64,000 bases of DNA, from positions 248,001 through 312,000 of the forward strand of contig OY101128.1 in NCBI GenBank assembly GCA_956465555.1, written 5' to 3'. Below the pieces are notes generated by a model. That model searched no databases, was not told the DNA's origin, and saw nothing but the letters and a program-made list of their open reading frames with translations. This DNA comes from Nitzschia sp. pyKryTriq1. Its lineage: Eukaryota; Bacillariophyta; Bacillariophyceae; Bacillariales; Bacillariaceae. The position numbers and the translations under genes are program-made. This document shows, one piece after another, positions 19,601-29,308 of the stretch (its first letter is position 1; every line of letters starts with the position of its first letter).

Positions 19601-20293
19601 GCTTGATGATGGATACCGTTATTGTGATAAATAATGAGAATGGTGACCGCATTCCACGAAGAAGAATGCCATCAAGCAGCAAAGGTCGAAGCACCGTCAT
19701 GATCATAATCGTTGGATCTACCGCGGTACCAGTACGTACACGTACATACCAGTCTACAGTACCTGCTGGTACAACCTACAGTAGACCTGTTACCACTGCA
19801 CCGGTACAGTGCCTGGAACCCCAGTATCGAGAAGCGAGGGCTCTACCTACCGGTAGACGAGTACAGCTTGGCTACAGTACTAGTACTGTCCGTTGGATTT
19901 CGCGCTATTTTCTTTGGTCATTCTAGTCAATTGTGTCGTCTGTCGGTCGGTCGCCCTTTGCACCACTCACGTTTTAAAATAATTACCAGGTCGACTTCTT
20001 TGAGGGGCAACTTCAGCAATCGTAGGGAGGGTGCTTCACTAATTTACTTAACGAAATCATTCTCACTACGTTAAGTAATGGCGAATAGTGAGGCAGTTCG
20101 GTCCGAACTGCCTCAGTTCTTTGACGAACTGCCTCACCTAACTTTAACTTGTGATTGGCTATCTAGAGCTCGCCGAGGAATCATCGTCGTCATCAATAAC
20201 GCTCGTCATCAATAACGCTCGCGTCATCATAACGCTATAAGCGTCTTTCTTGTATGCTCTTTCTTTCTCAATCGTATTCGTACTCGTAATGCA
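19601..20293. other. Intergenic region with palindrome-rich and hairpin stretches
   Basis: This stretch is dense in GTAC/ACCGGTA words (19,715-19,880). It holds a cluster of inverted repeats (20,044-20,137), listed separately, and short repeats of ATCAATAACGCTCG at about 20,190-20,235 shortly before the exonuclease gene. No coding frame is supported. Confidence 0.5.
20044..20137. repeat. Cluster of perfect inverted repeats
   Basis: TTACTTAACG (20044-20053) is mirrored by CGTTAAGTAA (20069-20078). A 27-nt palindrome TGAGGCAGTTCGG-T-CCGAACTGCCTCA follows (20089-20115). A third arm, CGAACTGCCTCAC (20125-20137), can pair instead with 20088-20100. The cluster lies about 160 nt upstream of the exonuclease ATG. 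It could be a short non-autonomous element or a structured transcript leader. Confidence 0.55.
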
Positions 20294-21730
20294 ATGTTCA
20301 TGATCATGAAGACAGACAATGGACGATGCTTCCAAATAATCATGAACAATCCTTACATCAACAAAGATAAAAGTTATAAGGCAAAGGAGGCTGCTGCCAA
20401 GTCCCAAGAACGACTGGAGCAGCAGCAGCAGCAGCAAAGACGCAACACGGCAGCTCCAATAGAAGCATCAAAGAAGAAGCCGACTACGGCAAAGAAAACA
20501 AAGAAGCCAACAAAGAAGCCGGCGACAGAAGCCACGGCAGGTGCGTTAGCAAAAGCCTTTGCAAGGCAGACGGGACAAGCAGTGCCACCTTCCCAGCAAG
20601 AATTGTCACCTTCCCAGGAAGAAGTGTCGCCTCCAGGAGCCCATAGTGCGAGAATATAAACGAGTACGAGATCATATGGGGGCTGGAGAGATGCAGATTC
20701 ATACGAGTGACGGGGGGCAAGATCGGAACGTATGGAAGAAGGTATTTACAGAACTCTTAGAGAAGACGACGCCCTACGAGCCCACTGACATTGGCGGATT
20801 CACAGTTATTAATAGCAACATCGCAGAGTCCTTTTATTTGACTTCTGTAGCGGAAGTCAATAATTGGGCGTTGTCTTTGATACCAACAGTAGTGGAAGCA
20901 GGCAAGATGGTTGTCCAGATTGATTGCGAGTGGAATCAAGGCGACAAGAAAGATGTTACCAGAGTACTTTCGATCAAATTTCCAGATTCTATTGACAAAA
21001 GGGCAGCGGTGATCCATCTCAATGAGATGGATGCTCTAACACCGGATCGATTCCCAAATGATTTGAAAGCCTTGCTAGAGATCGAGAGCCTGACAATGTG
21101 TGGGGTAAGAGTGGAACTTGACGCCAATCGATTGCGAGAATTGGGCGTCAGAATAAAGAAAACGCTTTGTTTGTGGCAACTGGGAAAGAAACTCCAGCCA
21201 GAAGCAGCCTCCTATGGCATGGTAGCACTATGCAAGCGGTATCTTGCTCGGACCGTGGACAAGGAAACCGCCCGATCCGACTGGACGCAGTATCCACTGC
21301 CAACCCGACAGATCTCGTATTGCGCTCTGGACGTCAAAGTTGGGGAGATGCTTTTCAATGCAATGTCACTGCAGGCTGTTGACGGATCCGGATCGGTCTT
21401 GACGCCCTCATGTCTTGGTGGTCTGAAAGTCGGCGAGGATGTAATCTACTACAGCAATTCAAGAGACTGCGCCAAAGGCACCATAGTTCATGTTGGAGAC
21501 GCCGTTATCCGTCGTGCTTTTGGAACCCATGATGATGACGATGATGATAATGATCATCTCGTGTCATTTATTTTTATGCCGCGCTCTCGGTGGTCCGTAT
21601 CTACGTATTGGGTATGTACCCGCCCCCGCCTCCCTTTTTTCCGCATGCGCGCTGCGCTGCGCGCACGCGCTTACGCGCGCTTTTTTTCTGGTCCCTACAG
21701 CCCGAAAATTTGCCCTTTGAGGAGGCATAG
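20294..21730 (+). CDS. RNase D/WRN-like 3'-5' exonuclease (three exons)
   Basis: The C-terminal part is a DEDDy 3'-5' exonuclease fold: Exo I IDCEWN (Asp and Glu), Exo II-like CGVRVELDANRL and Exo III SYCALDVKVGEML (Tyr-x3-Asp). A segment GLKVGEDVIYYSNSRDCAKGTIVHVGDAV follows. The N-terminus is Lys/Gln-rich and low complexity. The 5' part and the domain are in different frames. Two GT-AG introns restore the frame: 20541-20646 (413 aa in all) or 20582-20636 (430 aa). I cannot choose between them. A second intron, 21612-21700 (GTATGT…CTACAG), joins STYW to a ten-codon last exon PENLPFEEA ending at 21730. Whether it is a host RNA/DNA-processing enzyme or a dispersed copy is unclear. Confidence 0.7.
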
Positions 21731-22367
21731 TTCTGCCAAATGTTACTTAGTGCGCTTAGATCGATGGTCCTTTCGCGTGCGTAAGCAACATCAACGACAA
21801 TAGAGAAGATCAATCCTCGTGCTTGCGCACTCCATAGTAAAGCAGAGTGCCAGCGAGCAGGCGGTTACGTAAAGAGATGGCGGTAAACAGCGACCACACC
21901 CAGTACGACAGTTTGTGCACGTACATACCGGTACGTACTGTAGCAACTGCCTACTGTAGCCTCGCATAGCGACATAGTACCGGTATGCCTGCTGGTGCGT
22001 GCTTCTTCTACCGGTACTACCACGAGTCCTGTACCGGTAATACTGCGTCCAACTCTTGTATGATACATACATTACGAACAGGTGAACTCTGTGCCCCGGT
22101 ACCGTTTCTGGTGTCGCATGCATACTCGAAAAAGCTCGTATCGCTCCCATGTACTCCGATCTTGACTCGATAATACAAGTACCGGTCTACTTGTACCGCA
22201 TGCAGTCTAGTCACTTCTCCGCCCTATTGCGTTGATGCCTCGCTATTATTACAGATCATCTCTTTGATTTTCTTTTCCATCCGCTTTGGACTGTGATAAG
22301 TGGTGGTAGGGCAGCATTGTGAATGCCTGCACAAAGCAAAAGTCGCCTTCCTCTATTCTGATTCGTC
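21731..22367. other. Intergenic region
   Basis: This stretch has many TACCGGTA/GTACGTAC words (21,920-22,190) and no supported ORF. It includes the 5' flank of the CRAL-TRIO-like gene. Confidence 0.45.
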
Positions 22368-23861
22368 ATGAACCCACAGCGCCAATCCATGCGTCATTCC
22401 TTCGACTGCTGTCGAAGCGACCAGGCGGATCAACGAATAAGAGGGTTTGTTAATACGAATGGTAGGAGGAGGAATAATGATGCGTCGATTATGGTCGACG
22501 AACACTTGTTAGCGCAAGACATGTACGCCTTGAGTGTGCAGGAACGAAATCAATTGTACGAAGAAGTGCATGGGATCTCCGAAGTTATTGACGAGACACC
22601 CGAGTTTGTGGCAAAGCGTCTACATGAAATGAGAGAAGCCTTGTCCACATTGTCCAAACGACCCAAAGTAGTCCGGGCCCTCAGTCGGGCGTTCTTTTTG
22701 CAACCCAATCTGGCGAAGGATGACAACTTTCACCTCATATTCTTGCGTGCCGAACGCTTTGATCCGGTCGAAGCGGCTGCCAAGATGGCTCGTTATTTTG
22801 AACATAAAGCAGAGCTTTGGGGAGAAGACAAACTCGTCAAACGAATCACATTGGAAGATCTCGGTGAAAAGGAGATGAAACATATGCATTGGGGATGTGT
22901 GCACACTCCAGTGATCAACAGCAAGGGCGTTCGAGCGTTTCTATTCACGCCCACTGCTAACGACGATGTCAGTGATTGGAAAGCTATCACGAGATTTCAA
23001 TGGTACCAATGGGCAGCCATGGTACTGGAGGACGAGCAAGCTCAGAAACAGGGAGTCGTGGCGGTATCTCGTTTCACAGGCTTTTGGCGCTTTCCACCGT
23101 CCCAAATTCTAGACTGGCTCGTCCGAGCCCATCATATTTTGAGAGACTTTCCCGTCAAGATTCTGGGAAATCATTTTTGTTATGATTCTCCTATGCTCAA
23201 ACACTTTCCTCCGGTGTTGCTTTCCATGGCGGGAAAACAATTGCGGCTGCATACGCGAACCCATTTTGGATCGGACCTGGAAATACGGTACTCTCTGGGG
23301 TCTTATGGAATACGTTTGCCACCGGAAGTCTCTACCTACGGTCCTGGAAAAACAAACACCGACTATATAAACTCATACTTGACAGAACGACGCAGGATTG
23401 AATCCGATTTTTATCGTGAAGAAGAAGAAACTCAAGATGGATCCAGACTCAAACCATTCCTCCATCCACGATCTAACGATGTCCTCACGGGGCGTGGTTC
23501 TCCGTTCCGGGATTGGCCGGGGAATGTTCGATTATCCACACTTGTCGCCTCTCATGGTGAGGAATACAAGACCACTACCGAGCGAATTGTCAAAACCGTA
23601 CTCGCGTTGAACACTATAAAACAAATCCAAGAGATGGGTGGTCGATTTCTGGAACGTACCGAAAACGGATGGGTGATTGTGGACGACTTGGTGGCCAAGG
23701 GAAAGGTGAATCAGCTCTTTCGGGCCCACGTCCGAGGCCAGTCAACAACTACAGTCGCTACTACCAGTGGATCTACATCTACTAATAATATCAGCGACGA
23801 AATACTGGCGAAGGAGGACGACGATGAAGCCCGTGCAAAGAGAGCTCGAACAAGAGAGTAA
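22368..23861 (+). CDS. CRAL-TRIO-like lipid-binding domain fused to a DUF6824-type domain
   Basis: This is a 497-aa single-exon protein. Residues about 90-325 resemble a Sec14/CRAL-TRIO domain: an N-terminal helical part with FLRAERFDPVEAAAKM, then WLVRAHHILRDFPVKILGNHFCYDSPMLKHFPP and HTRTHFGSDLEIRYSLGSYGI. Such domains carry phosphoinositides or other hydrophobic ligands. Residues about 364-450 form a second domain, HPRSNDVLTGRG, then WPGNVRLSTLVASHGEEY and GGRFLERTENGWVIVDD. I recognise this as the diatom-abundant 'NDVL.GRG' domain (DUF6824), of unknown function. The C-terminus is Ser/Thr- then Asp/Glu/Arg-rich. No membrane segment or targeting signal is seen. Confidence 0.8.
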   Translation: MNPQRQSMRHSFDCCRSDQADQRIRGFVNTNGRRRNNDASIMVDEHLLAQDMYALSVQERNQLYEEVHGISEVIDETPEFVAKRLHEMREALSTLSKRPKVVRALSRAFFLQPNLAKDDNFHLIFLRAERFDPVEAAAKMARYFEHKAELWGEDKLVKRITLEDLGEKEMKHMHWGCVHTPVINSKGVRAFLFTPTANDDVSDWKAITRFQWYQWAAMVLEDEQAQKQGVVAVSRFTGFWRFPPSQILDWLVRAHHILRDFPVKILGNHFCYDSPMLKHFPPVLLSMAGKQLRLHTRTHFGSDLEIRYSLGSYGIRLPPEVSTYGPGKTNTDYINSYLTERRRIESDFYREEEETQDGSRLKPFLHPRSNDVLTGRGSPFRDWPGNVRLSTLVASHGEEYKTTTERIVKTVLALNTIKQIQEMGGRFLERTENGWVIVDDLVAKGKVNQLFRAHVRGQSTTTVATTSGSTSTNNISDEILAKEDDDEARAKRARTRE

Positions 23862-24950
23862 TGATATGAGGAGGTTTCACCAGGAAGACAACGCCGTGGG
23901 CTCCTGATTTTTGTCTTCTTATACTACCCTTGACAATGGTGATTTCGGGGCTACGAGATACCCTAAACGAAGTGGTTGGTATTCATGCAGCAACATTCTT
24001 TGGCAGTGCTGGGTACTACATTGAAGCGTGGTCGTGGTGATGTTTGGGGTTGGTTGGGTATGGTGGTCATTCTTGCAACCTTGACAACAAAATGACTCCA
24101 CCCCAAATCAAGAATGAGGATTCATCGGATTCGTTCATTCGATAGACCACTACTTGTTCAGCTATCAGTTCTGGAAGGAGGAAGAGGACGGTTGTTCATC
24201 CTGATGGTCCAGCAGCGCTGCTGTTGTTCTTGTTCCGGCCGGCAGCCGCCGCCGCAAAGTCTGTCCTAGCTACTAACGGTAGCGTTTGTGAGTACTGTAC
24301 GGTAGTAGCAAGAGGATGACCACGAGGGGGCGACCATGGGCATGGTGCTGGTACTTTTCTAGACCGTAATTGCGTCCTCCCGAGGAGGATATGGTCTCCT
24401 TCGTGGGGGAAGCACCGCCACCACCACTGCTATCGTCATGGAGAAGAACAACAAGAAGGACGACGACGAGACCTGCTGGTTCTGGTGGTACTCACACGCA
24501 TTCTCTACTTTAATAGACTCTCCAAGAGCAGGACCTTAACGACGAATTTCGAAACACTGCCGTCCCTTTTTTTAAGAAGAATGGAATCATCATCATCATC
24601 TTGAAAGAAGAAAATTTGGTCTTCCGCCCGCCCTCGCGGCGTTTCAGTCGATTGGTGATGATCGAATTGATCGAATTTCAGCATTCGTCGGTCAGTCAGT
24701 CGTCCTCGTCGCTGGATTTCCTCCTTCATTATTATCATCTTCCGCTTCCGAATACCGGTACATAATACTGTATCTTTTCGCGACTAAACCACATTACACT
24801 ATTATTATTCTCTGCTGCGATGCTCTGCATCTGCTCATACCGGTAGAACACCGCAACAAAGCAGCAGCACTATCATTGAAGTGCGATACCACTGCTATCA
24901 ACTGCAATAACAAGCACTTGAACCTTCTCTTGTTTTGTACAAGAACAACA
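23862..24950. other. Intergenic region
   Basis: About 1.1 kb without a supported gene. Short Ser/Asp-type repeats (ATC)n at 24588-24601 and a few GTACTGTAC/TACCGG words are the only features. Short frames on both strands lack ATG or family character. Confidence 0.4.
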
Positions 24951-25355
24951 ATGCCCACGATTATTTTGAAAAAGACATTCAAAATGAAGCCCGGCGGCTT
25001 TCAAGTGGCCCACGAAAAGTCGTTTTCCTTGCACGGTTTGTCCGTCACTGCTCAACTCGTTTCCTCCTTGAATCAAGCCTTGGCGGGGATTCGGTACACG
25101 AACAATGCCAACAAGGTTCAGTTTGGCAAGGACAAAGCGGATCATTATTATGCGCCTCTTAATCATGACTGCCAAAAATATCATGAAGAAGATGCGATCT
25201 GTGTCATTTTGGATACCATGGAGATTCTGGGGTGGACGTTCAAGTTTCAGTGGGATTCCGAATCCAGTTCGGCTCGAGTGGGAGGGCAATCTTTTACTTC
25301 CAGGGAGCTGTTTATGTTTCACCGTGGAGATAGTCCCGGCGATGGTTACGCCTAA
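24951..25355 (+). CDS. Short unknown protein, possibly conserved in diatoms
   Basis: This is a 134-aa single-exon protein read from the ATG at 24951; the open frame upstream has no ATG. It is well ordered, not low complexity: VAHEKSFSLHGLSVTAQLV, ALAGIRYTNNANKVQFGKDK, HEEDAICVILDTMEILGWTFKFQ and FTSRELFMFHR. It has no signal peptide or membrane segment. I have an impression that the pattern DAICVILD.ME.LGW.F.FQ…SRELF.FHR recurs in diatom proteins, but I know no function. Confidence 0.6.
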   Translation: MPTIILKKTFKMKPGGFQVAHEKSFSLHGLSVTAQLVSSLNQALAGIRYTNNANKVQFGKDKADHYYAPLNHDCQKYHEEDAICVILDTMEILGWTFKFQWDSESSSARVGGQSFTSRELFMFHRGDSPGDGYA

Positions 25356-25547
25356 GTTTATCTACTATCCAGTGATGGGTAGGCCAACTCGACCTATGAT
25401 CAGCCAGATTAGCGTGTTGTTGGACGAATCATCGGCCACCAGGATGGAACATCATGATTCGCGGGAAGAACCAATAGCAAATCATGTAGGCAGTACGAAG
25501 TACCAATAGTGTACATTATTGATGTGTTAAAAAATATTTCGTAGCAG

Positions 25548-28445
25548 CTACTTGGGCAAGTGGTGGCCTTTCCCCCATTGATATTCCTTGATTGGGAGAT
25601 TAAATTGATCATAGAATGGAGCTGGAGGTTCACCAGTGTAGATGTATTTCAACATCTTGTGGTTGGTCTCGTCCAGTTGGGCACAGTACAAACCGACCAC
25701 GACTCGCACCTGCCCCTGCGTTTCGTCGTAGGCTACGGTGGAGGTACGGTGGTATCCCCAATCCGTCAGGACAACGGCGCGGTCGTGCTCATACTTGACC
25801 GATACCACGCGATCTGCATTGTCACTCTGAATATCCAATTCGGGATGGGAGCCATTGACTGTAATGATTGGAAAGAGGATGTTGAATCCTTTCTCACCCG
25901 TGGCATACACGTCTGTGTGCATGAAACTGTTCCGTGCCTGAGAGACGCCGATAAAGGATTCCAGAAAGCAAGTTATCGACTCCAGGCCAAACTGATTTCC
26001 AATACTTTCCAAGACAAGATCGAATCCCCCCGAACCAAAATTACGGAAAAGGCTTGTTCGGGCTGCACGGTTCCAAGGACCAATATAGTGAACATTCAAG
26101 CCCCAGCTTTCCGTCTTGAATCTTTGTGCAAACCATTGCTCTGTCTCACCTTCTCGGTCGCTATTCTCGTGCTGATCCGCATCAAACACGAACCATTCGT
26201 CGCTGCCCAATACTGGTTCTGCTAAAAGCTGCTCATAGAGACTGTTGATCCCACGTTCATCGGCAAAGGCTTTAACATGCTCCGCGAAACCCTCTGGAAG
26301 TCCTACTACAAACGCGCTCTTGGATATTGGTTCACCGTTGTGTTTCCACGTCAACGGAACAAGCTCTCCAGGTCGTATACTTTCGATAGGGGCAAGCTCG
26401 AATTCCATGACTTGATTCAACCAGTTGGAAGGAAAGAAACCATCAGGTACACCAATCTCGTGGCGAAATGTTGTACCCTTGTCCTTTTCGATGTTTGAAG
26501 CACAGTGGTTATCCCAGGCCGTTTGCCATTCGAGCCCGTAGCTCATGAAAATTTCCTCACCGGCTTCGATATCTCGCAACGCCACAAACTCCATCATCAG
26601 CTTTCCGCTTTGGTCAGTGACATCCAAGGGATGCTCGTCGAGCCAGTTCTGTGGCAGTCGCTGTAGCCAAAGTTGCGATTTCTCGTCCGAAGGCCACTGT
26701 ATGCGTACATTCACCTTGGTTGGATCCGAGTTGTGATTGATAAAGTTGACGATTGGAGTATACGGAACCAGCAATAGTTCTGAGTCAGGATGGCCGTAGC
26801 AGTAGTTCAAGAGTAGTTCAGTCCCGATCTGCTTTGACATGTCCAGAGTGATAGGTTCTTCCTCTTCGGACCTCGAGTCAAAGGCGTACATTTTCAAGTC
26901 ATGACGCCGAAGCGCTAGTAGAGGGGCGGGAGCAACTACCGAATCCTTGGACAAGTAGCGATTGGCAAAGGCACCTCGACCCGCTTGCGCAATGGTGGAG
27001 TCACCGACCCTCAAATGATCCAAACATGCCCCATTGGTCTCGAGCCATTCCAGGTCTTGCACAATAGGTCTTTCTTCCGTTGATTTTTGTTTTTCATCAT
27101 GATGTAGTAACGACGAGCTAGTACTAGACGCGATCTGTTCTTTGAGCTTTCTTCTTTGTTCTTGTAAATCAGAATTTGAAAAGGTAGCAGTAGTAGTAGC
27201 AGTAGTATCCGAGCTCTTTGCTGGTGGCGATCGATACTTCGCCTCCTTGTTCCTTCTCTCCCGAAGTATCCGATCCACATCCGCTCGTCGTTGAGCTTCG
27301 ATTTCATCTAATCTGCCTTGTTTGGGGGCCAGTATTGTCTGCATTTTTGCCCGTTTATTTCTCATGGCTGCCTCCGTCCGGTCATCAAAATTGTCGTTGT
27401 GAATTTCATTCTCCAAATAGTGTTCCAACGTAGGATAGTTGGCACCTTGTTTTCCCGCCGCCGCCGCCACTGCCACTGCTGCTGCTGCTTCCACACGATC
27501 TTCATATCGTTGATGCCACAAGTCACCGTAATAAAGATAAAGTTCACTACCCGCCGGAATATCATGCAATGCTTCAAACGACACTCCATGATGCGCCGTA
27601 TAGGGCTGTCGTAAAATAAGAGAAGGGTCATCATCATTATCATCATCATCATCATCATTACCAGTGTGATCGCACTCTATCGACTCGAAGACTAATTCGA
27701 TGTTTGATAGCTCTTCGTGGGAATTTGCCAAGGAAGCAATCCCCGGTGCAAAGGCATTCAAATTGATTACCAATGGCTCACCTTCCTCGTCCACCTTGTT
27801 TAACGGAAAAAAGAACAGAGGTCCTTCTGTCACTCCATTCAAGCCTTGGGGTGTTGGATAGAATGCGGGGGATATATCCGGAGACGATCCATCATGATAC
27901 GAAGGATAAAAGGTATCGGGATCGGTCGGCCAGATATATCCCAGCCATGACAAAAATCGTTGGGTCGCTCCTCGATGAGGAATTACCGGCTTGTAAGGGT
28001 CAAGTATCGGTACAAATAAATCGCGAATGCCTGCTGGATCCAGCCCCACCCACTCCCCCTCTTCGATAGATATACCCGTAAAGACGCCCAATCCGGCGCC
28101 TGGAATGCCAGAGGGCGCCAAATACAAGGAACATTGATGTTGTTGCTGTTGTTGTTGTTGTTGCTGTTGTTGTTCGGCAGACGACGAGGTAATAGTAGTA
28201 TTCTGATTCAGATCCTTGCTATTACCAAACACCGCGTCGTCTTCGGCTTGTTCTTGCACAGCATTTCCAGTGGCTGGATCTACGCTCCATTCTTTTTCTT
28301 CTTCCGCTGCCGCCGCCGCCGCCACTTGTGCCGGCCAGGACAAATCAAGCCTCAGGCATAGTATCGACAATGCTAATAGTAGTAGACGTGCGATCTGGAT
28401 TGTAGTACCACCACCTGCTGTACGATTATTAGTATATTCTTTCAT
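25548..28445 (-). CDS. Secretory-pathway protein with two SET-like domains and possible 2OG-oxygenase C-terminus
   Basis: This is a 965-aa single-exon protein starting with a signal peptide (residues about 17-45). SET-like domain 1 (about 108-330) has GIPGAGLGVFTGISIEEGEWVG and ends in DIPAGSELYLYYGDLW. SET-like domain 2 (about 470-690) has AGRGAFANRYLSKDSVV, the pseudoknot-type VNFINHNSDPTKVNV and DIEAGEEIFMSYG. The C-terminal 190 residues contain SFMHTDVYATGEKGFNILFP and GYHRTSTVAYDE. The His-x-Asp and later His suit the iron site of a 2-oxoglutarate-dependent oxygenase, but no binding Arg is certain. SET enzymes methylate lysines; the signal peptide argues against histones. A poly-Gln run and an Asp run interrupt domain 1. 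Confidence 0.75.
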   Translation of the reverse strand: MKEYTNNRTAGGGTTIQIARLLLLALSILCLRLDLSWPAQVAAAAAAEEEKEWSVDPATGNAVQEQAEDDAVFGNSKDLNQNTTITSSSAEQQQQQQQQQQQHQCSLYLAPSGIPGAGLGVFTGISIEEGEWVGLDPAGIRDLFVPILDPYKPVIPHRGATQRFLSWLGYIWPTDPDTFYPSYHDGSSPDISPAFYPTPQGLNGVTEGPLFFFPLNKVDEEGEPLVINLNAFAPGIASLANSHEELSNIELVFESIECDHTGNDDDDDDNDDDPSLILRQPYTAHHGVSFEALHDIPAGSELYLYYGDLWHQRYEDRVEAAAAVAVAAAAGKQGANYPTLEHYLENEIHNDNFDDRTEAAMRNKRAKMQTILAPKQGRLDEIEAQRRADVDRILRERRNKEAKYRSPPAKSSDTTATTTATFSNSDLQEQRRKLKEQIASSTSSSLLHHDEKQKSTEERPIVQDLEWLETNGACLDHLRVGDSTIAQAGRGAFANRYLSKDSVVAPAPLLALRRHDLKMYAFDSRSEEEEPITLDMSKQIGTELLLNYCYGHPDSELLLVPYTPIVNFINHNSDPTKVNVRIQWPSDEKSQLWLQRLPQNWLDEHPLDVTDQSGKLMMEFVALRDIEAGEEIFMSYGLEWQTAWDNHCASNIEKDKGTTFRHEIGVPDGFFPSNWLNQVMEFELAPIESIRPGELVPLTWKHNGEPISKSAFVVGLPEGFAEHVKAFADERGINSLYEQLLAEPVLGSDEWFVFDADQHENSDREGETEQWFAQRFKTESWGLNVHYIGPWNRAARTSLFRNFGSGGFDLVLESIGNQFGLESITCFLESFIGVSQARNSFMHTDVYATGEKGFNILFPIITVNGSHPELDIQSDNADRVVSVKYEHDRAVVLTDWGYHRTSTVAYDETQGQVRVVVGLYCAQLDETNHKMLKYIYTGEPPAPFYDQFNLPIKEYQWGKGHHLPK

Positions 28446-29241
28446 GACGCAGGCTACCTGGCTAGTAGTCTACGTACACTATACTGCGTGTATTGGAAGT
28501 GTTTGGGTTGACTCTACTCTAGAGTACGGTAGACTATGATGATGTCCGGTGTCCGCAAGAAACGAAGTGAGATACTATCGTACCGGTACCATTGTACGAG
28601 TACGGTTCAGCAAATCGACAAAGCACAAAATGAGAAAAAGGGAGATCCATACAGTACCATAGTCAGAGAACCATACCCAACTACCTGGTACTGGTACTCG
28701 TAATAACGACCACGCGCCGATCAGAATCCAGTATCAGTATCAGTATTGAAAATGGAGTGTGACACGCTCTCGGCGGGGATCTTTGGAAATCTCTTGCATT
28801 TTGTATGCTAAAATATTTTGATGGGAAACAAAAAATGATGGATGGCCGGCTTCTCCGATATCCACGTCTGAAAGAAAATCGCATAGTACGTGTACACTTA
28901 CAGTAGTACCAGTACCGCATTACAGTACCGGCAAAAGGTACCGGTACCGGTTTAGCACAGTAGAAGCTAGTAGTAGAGCGTGTATCTTTTCTTTTTATCT
29001 TCGACAATGACGGCGATGACCGCGAATGCCATTCGTATACATATACAGTACGTAGCTGTCTTATTTCCTTCGACTCATTTCGCGCTCCAGCATCATCTCC
29101 TCGTTCACGCTGTTGTTGTTGTTGGAACGACCTTGGACCTACCGGTATTAGTCTACTACATGTTGACGACATCTTGGCGGTATACGGTGGGCGGTCGTCC
29201 CGGTGTCTCATCACGCACATTCCGGTATCAAAATACTAAAG
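28446..29241. other. Divergent intergenic region
   Basis: This is the 5' flank of both the SET-domain gene (minus) and the sulfotransferase-like gene (plus). It contains GGTACCGGTACCGGTTT (28937-28953) and other GTAC words. No coding frame is supported. Confidence 0.45.
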
Positions 29242-29259
29242 ATGCCGAAACGTGGTGGT

Positions 29260-29308
<49 letters not shown>

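Noticed and set aside
8996-20057. Shared 15-mer TTTACTTAACGAAAT at 8996-9010 and 20043-20057, considered as ends of a mobile element
   Set aside because: A shared 15-mer is expected by chance about once or twice in 64 kb, and no further similarity surrounds the two copies.
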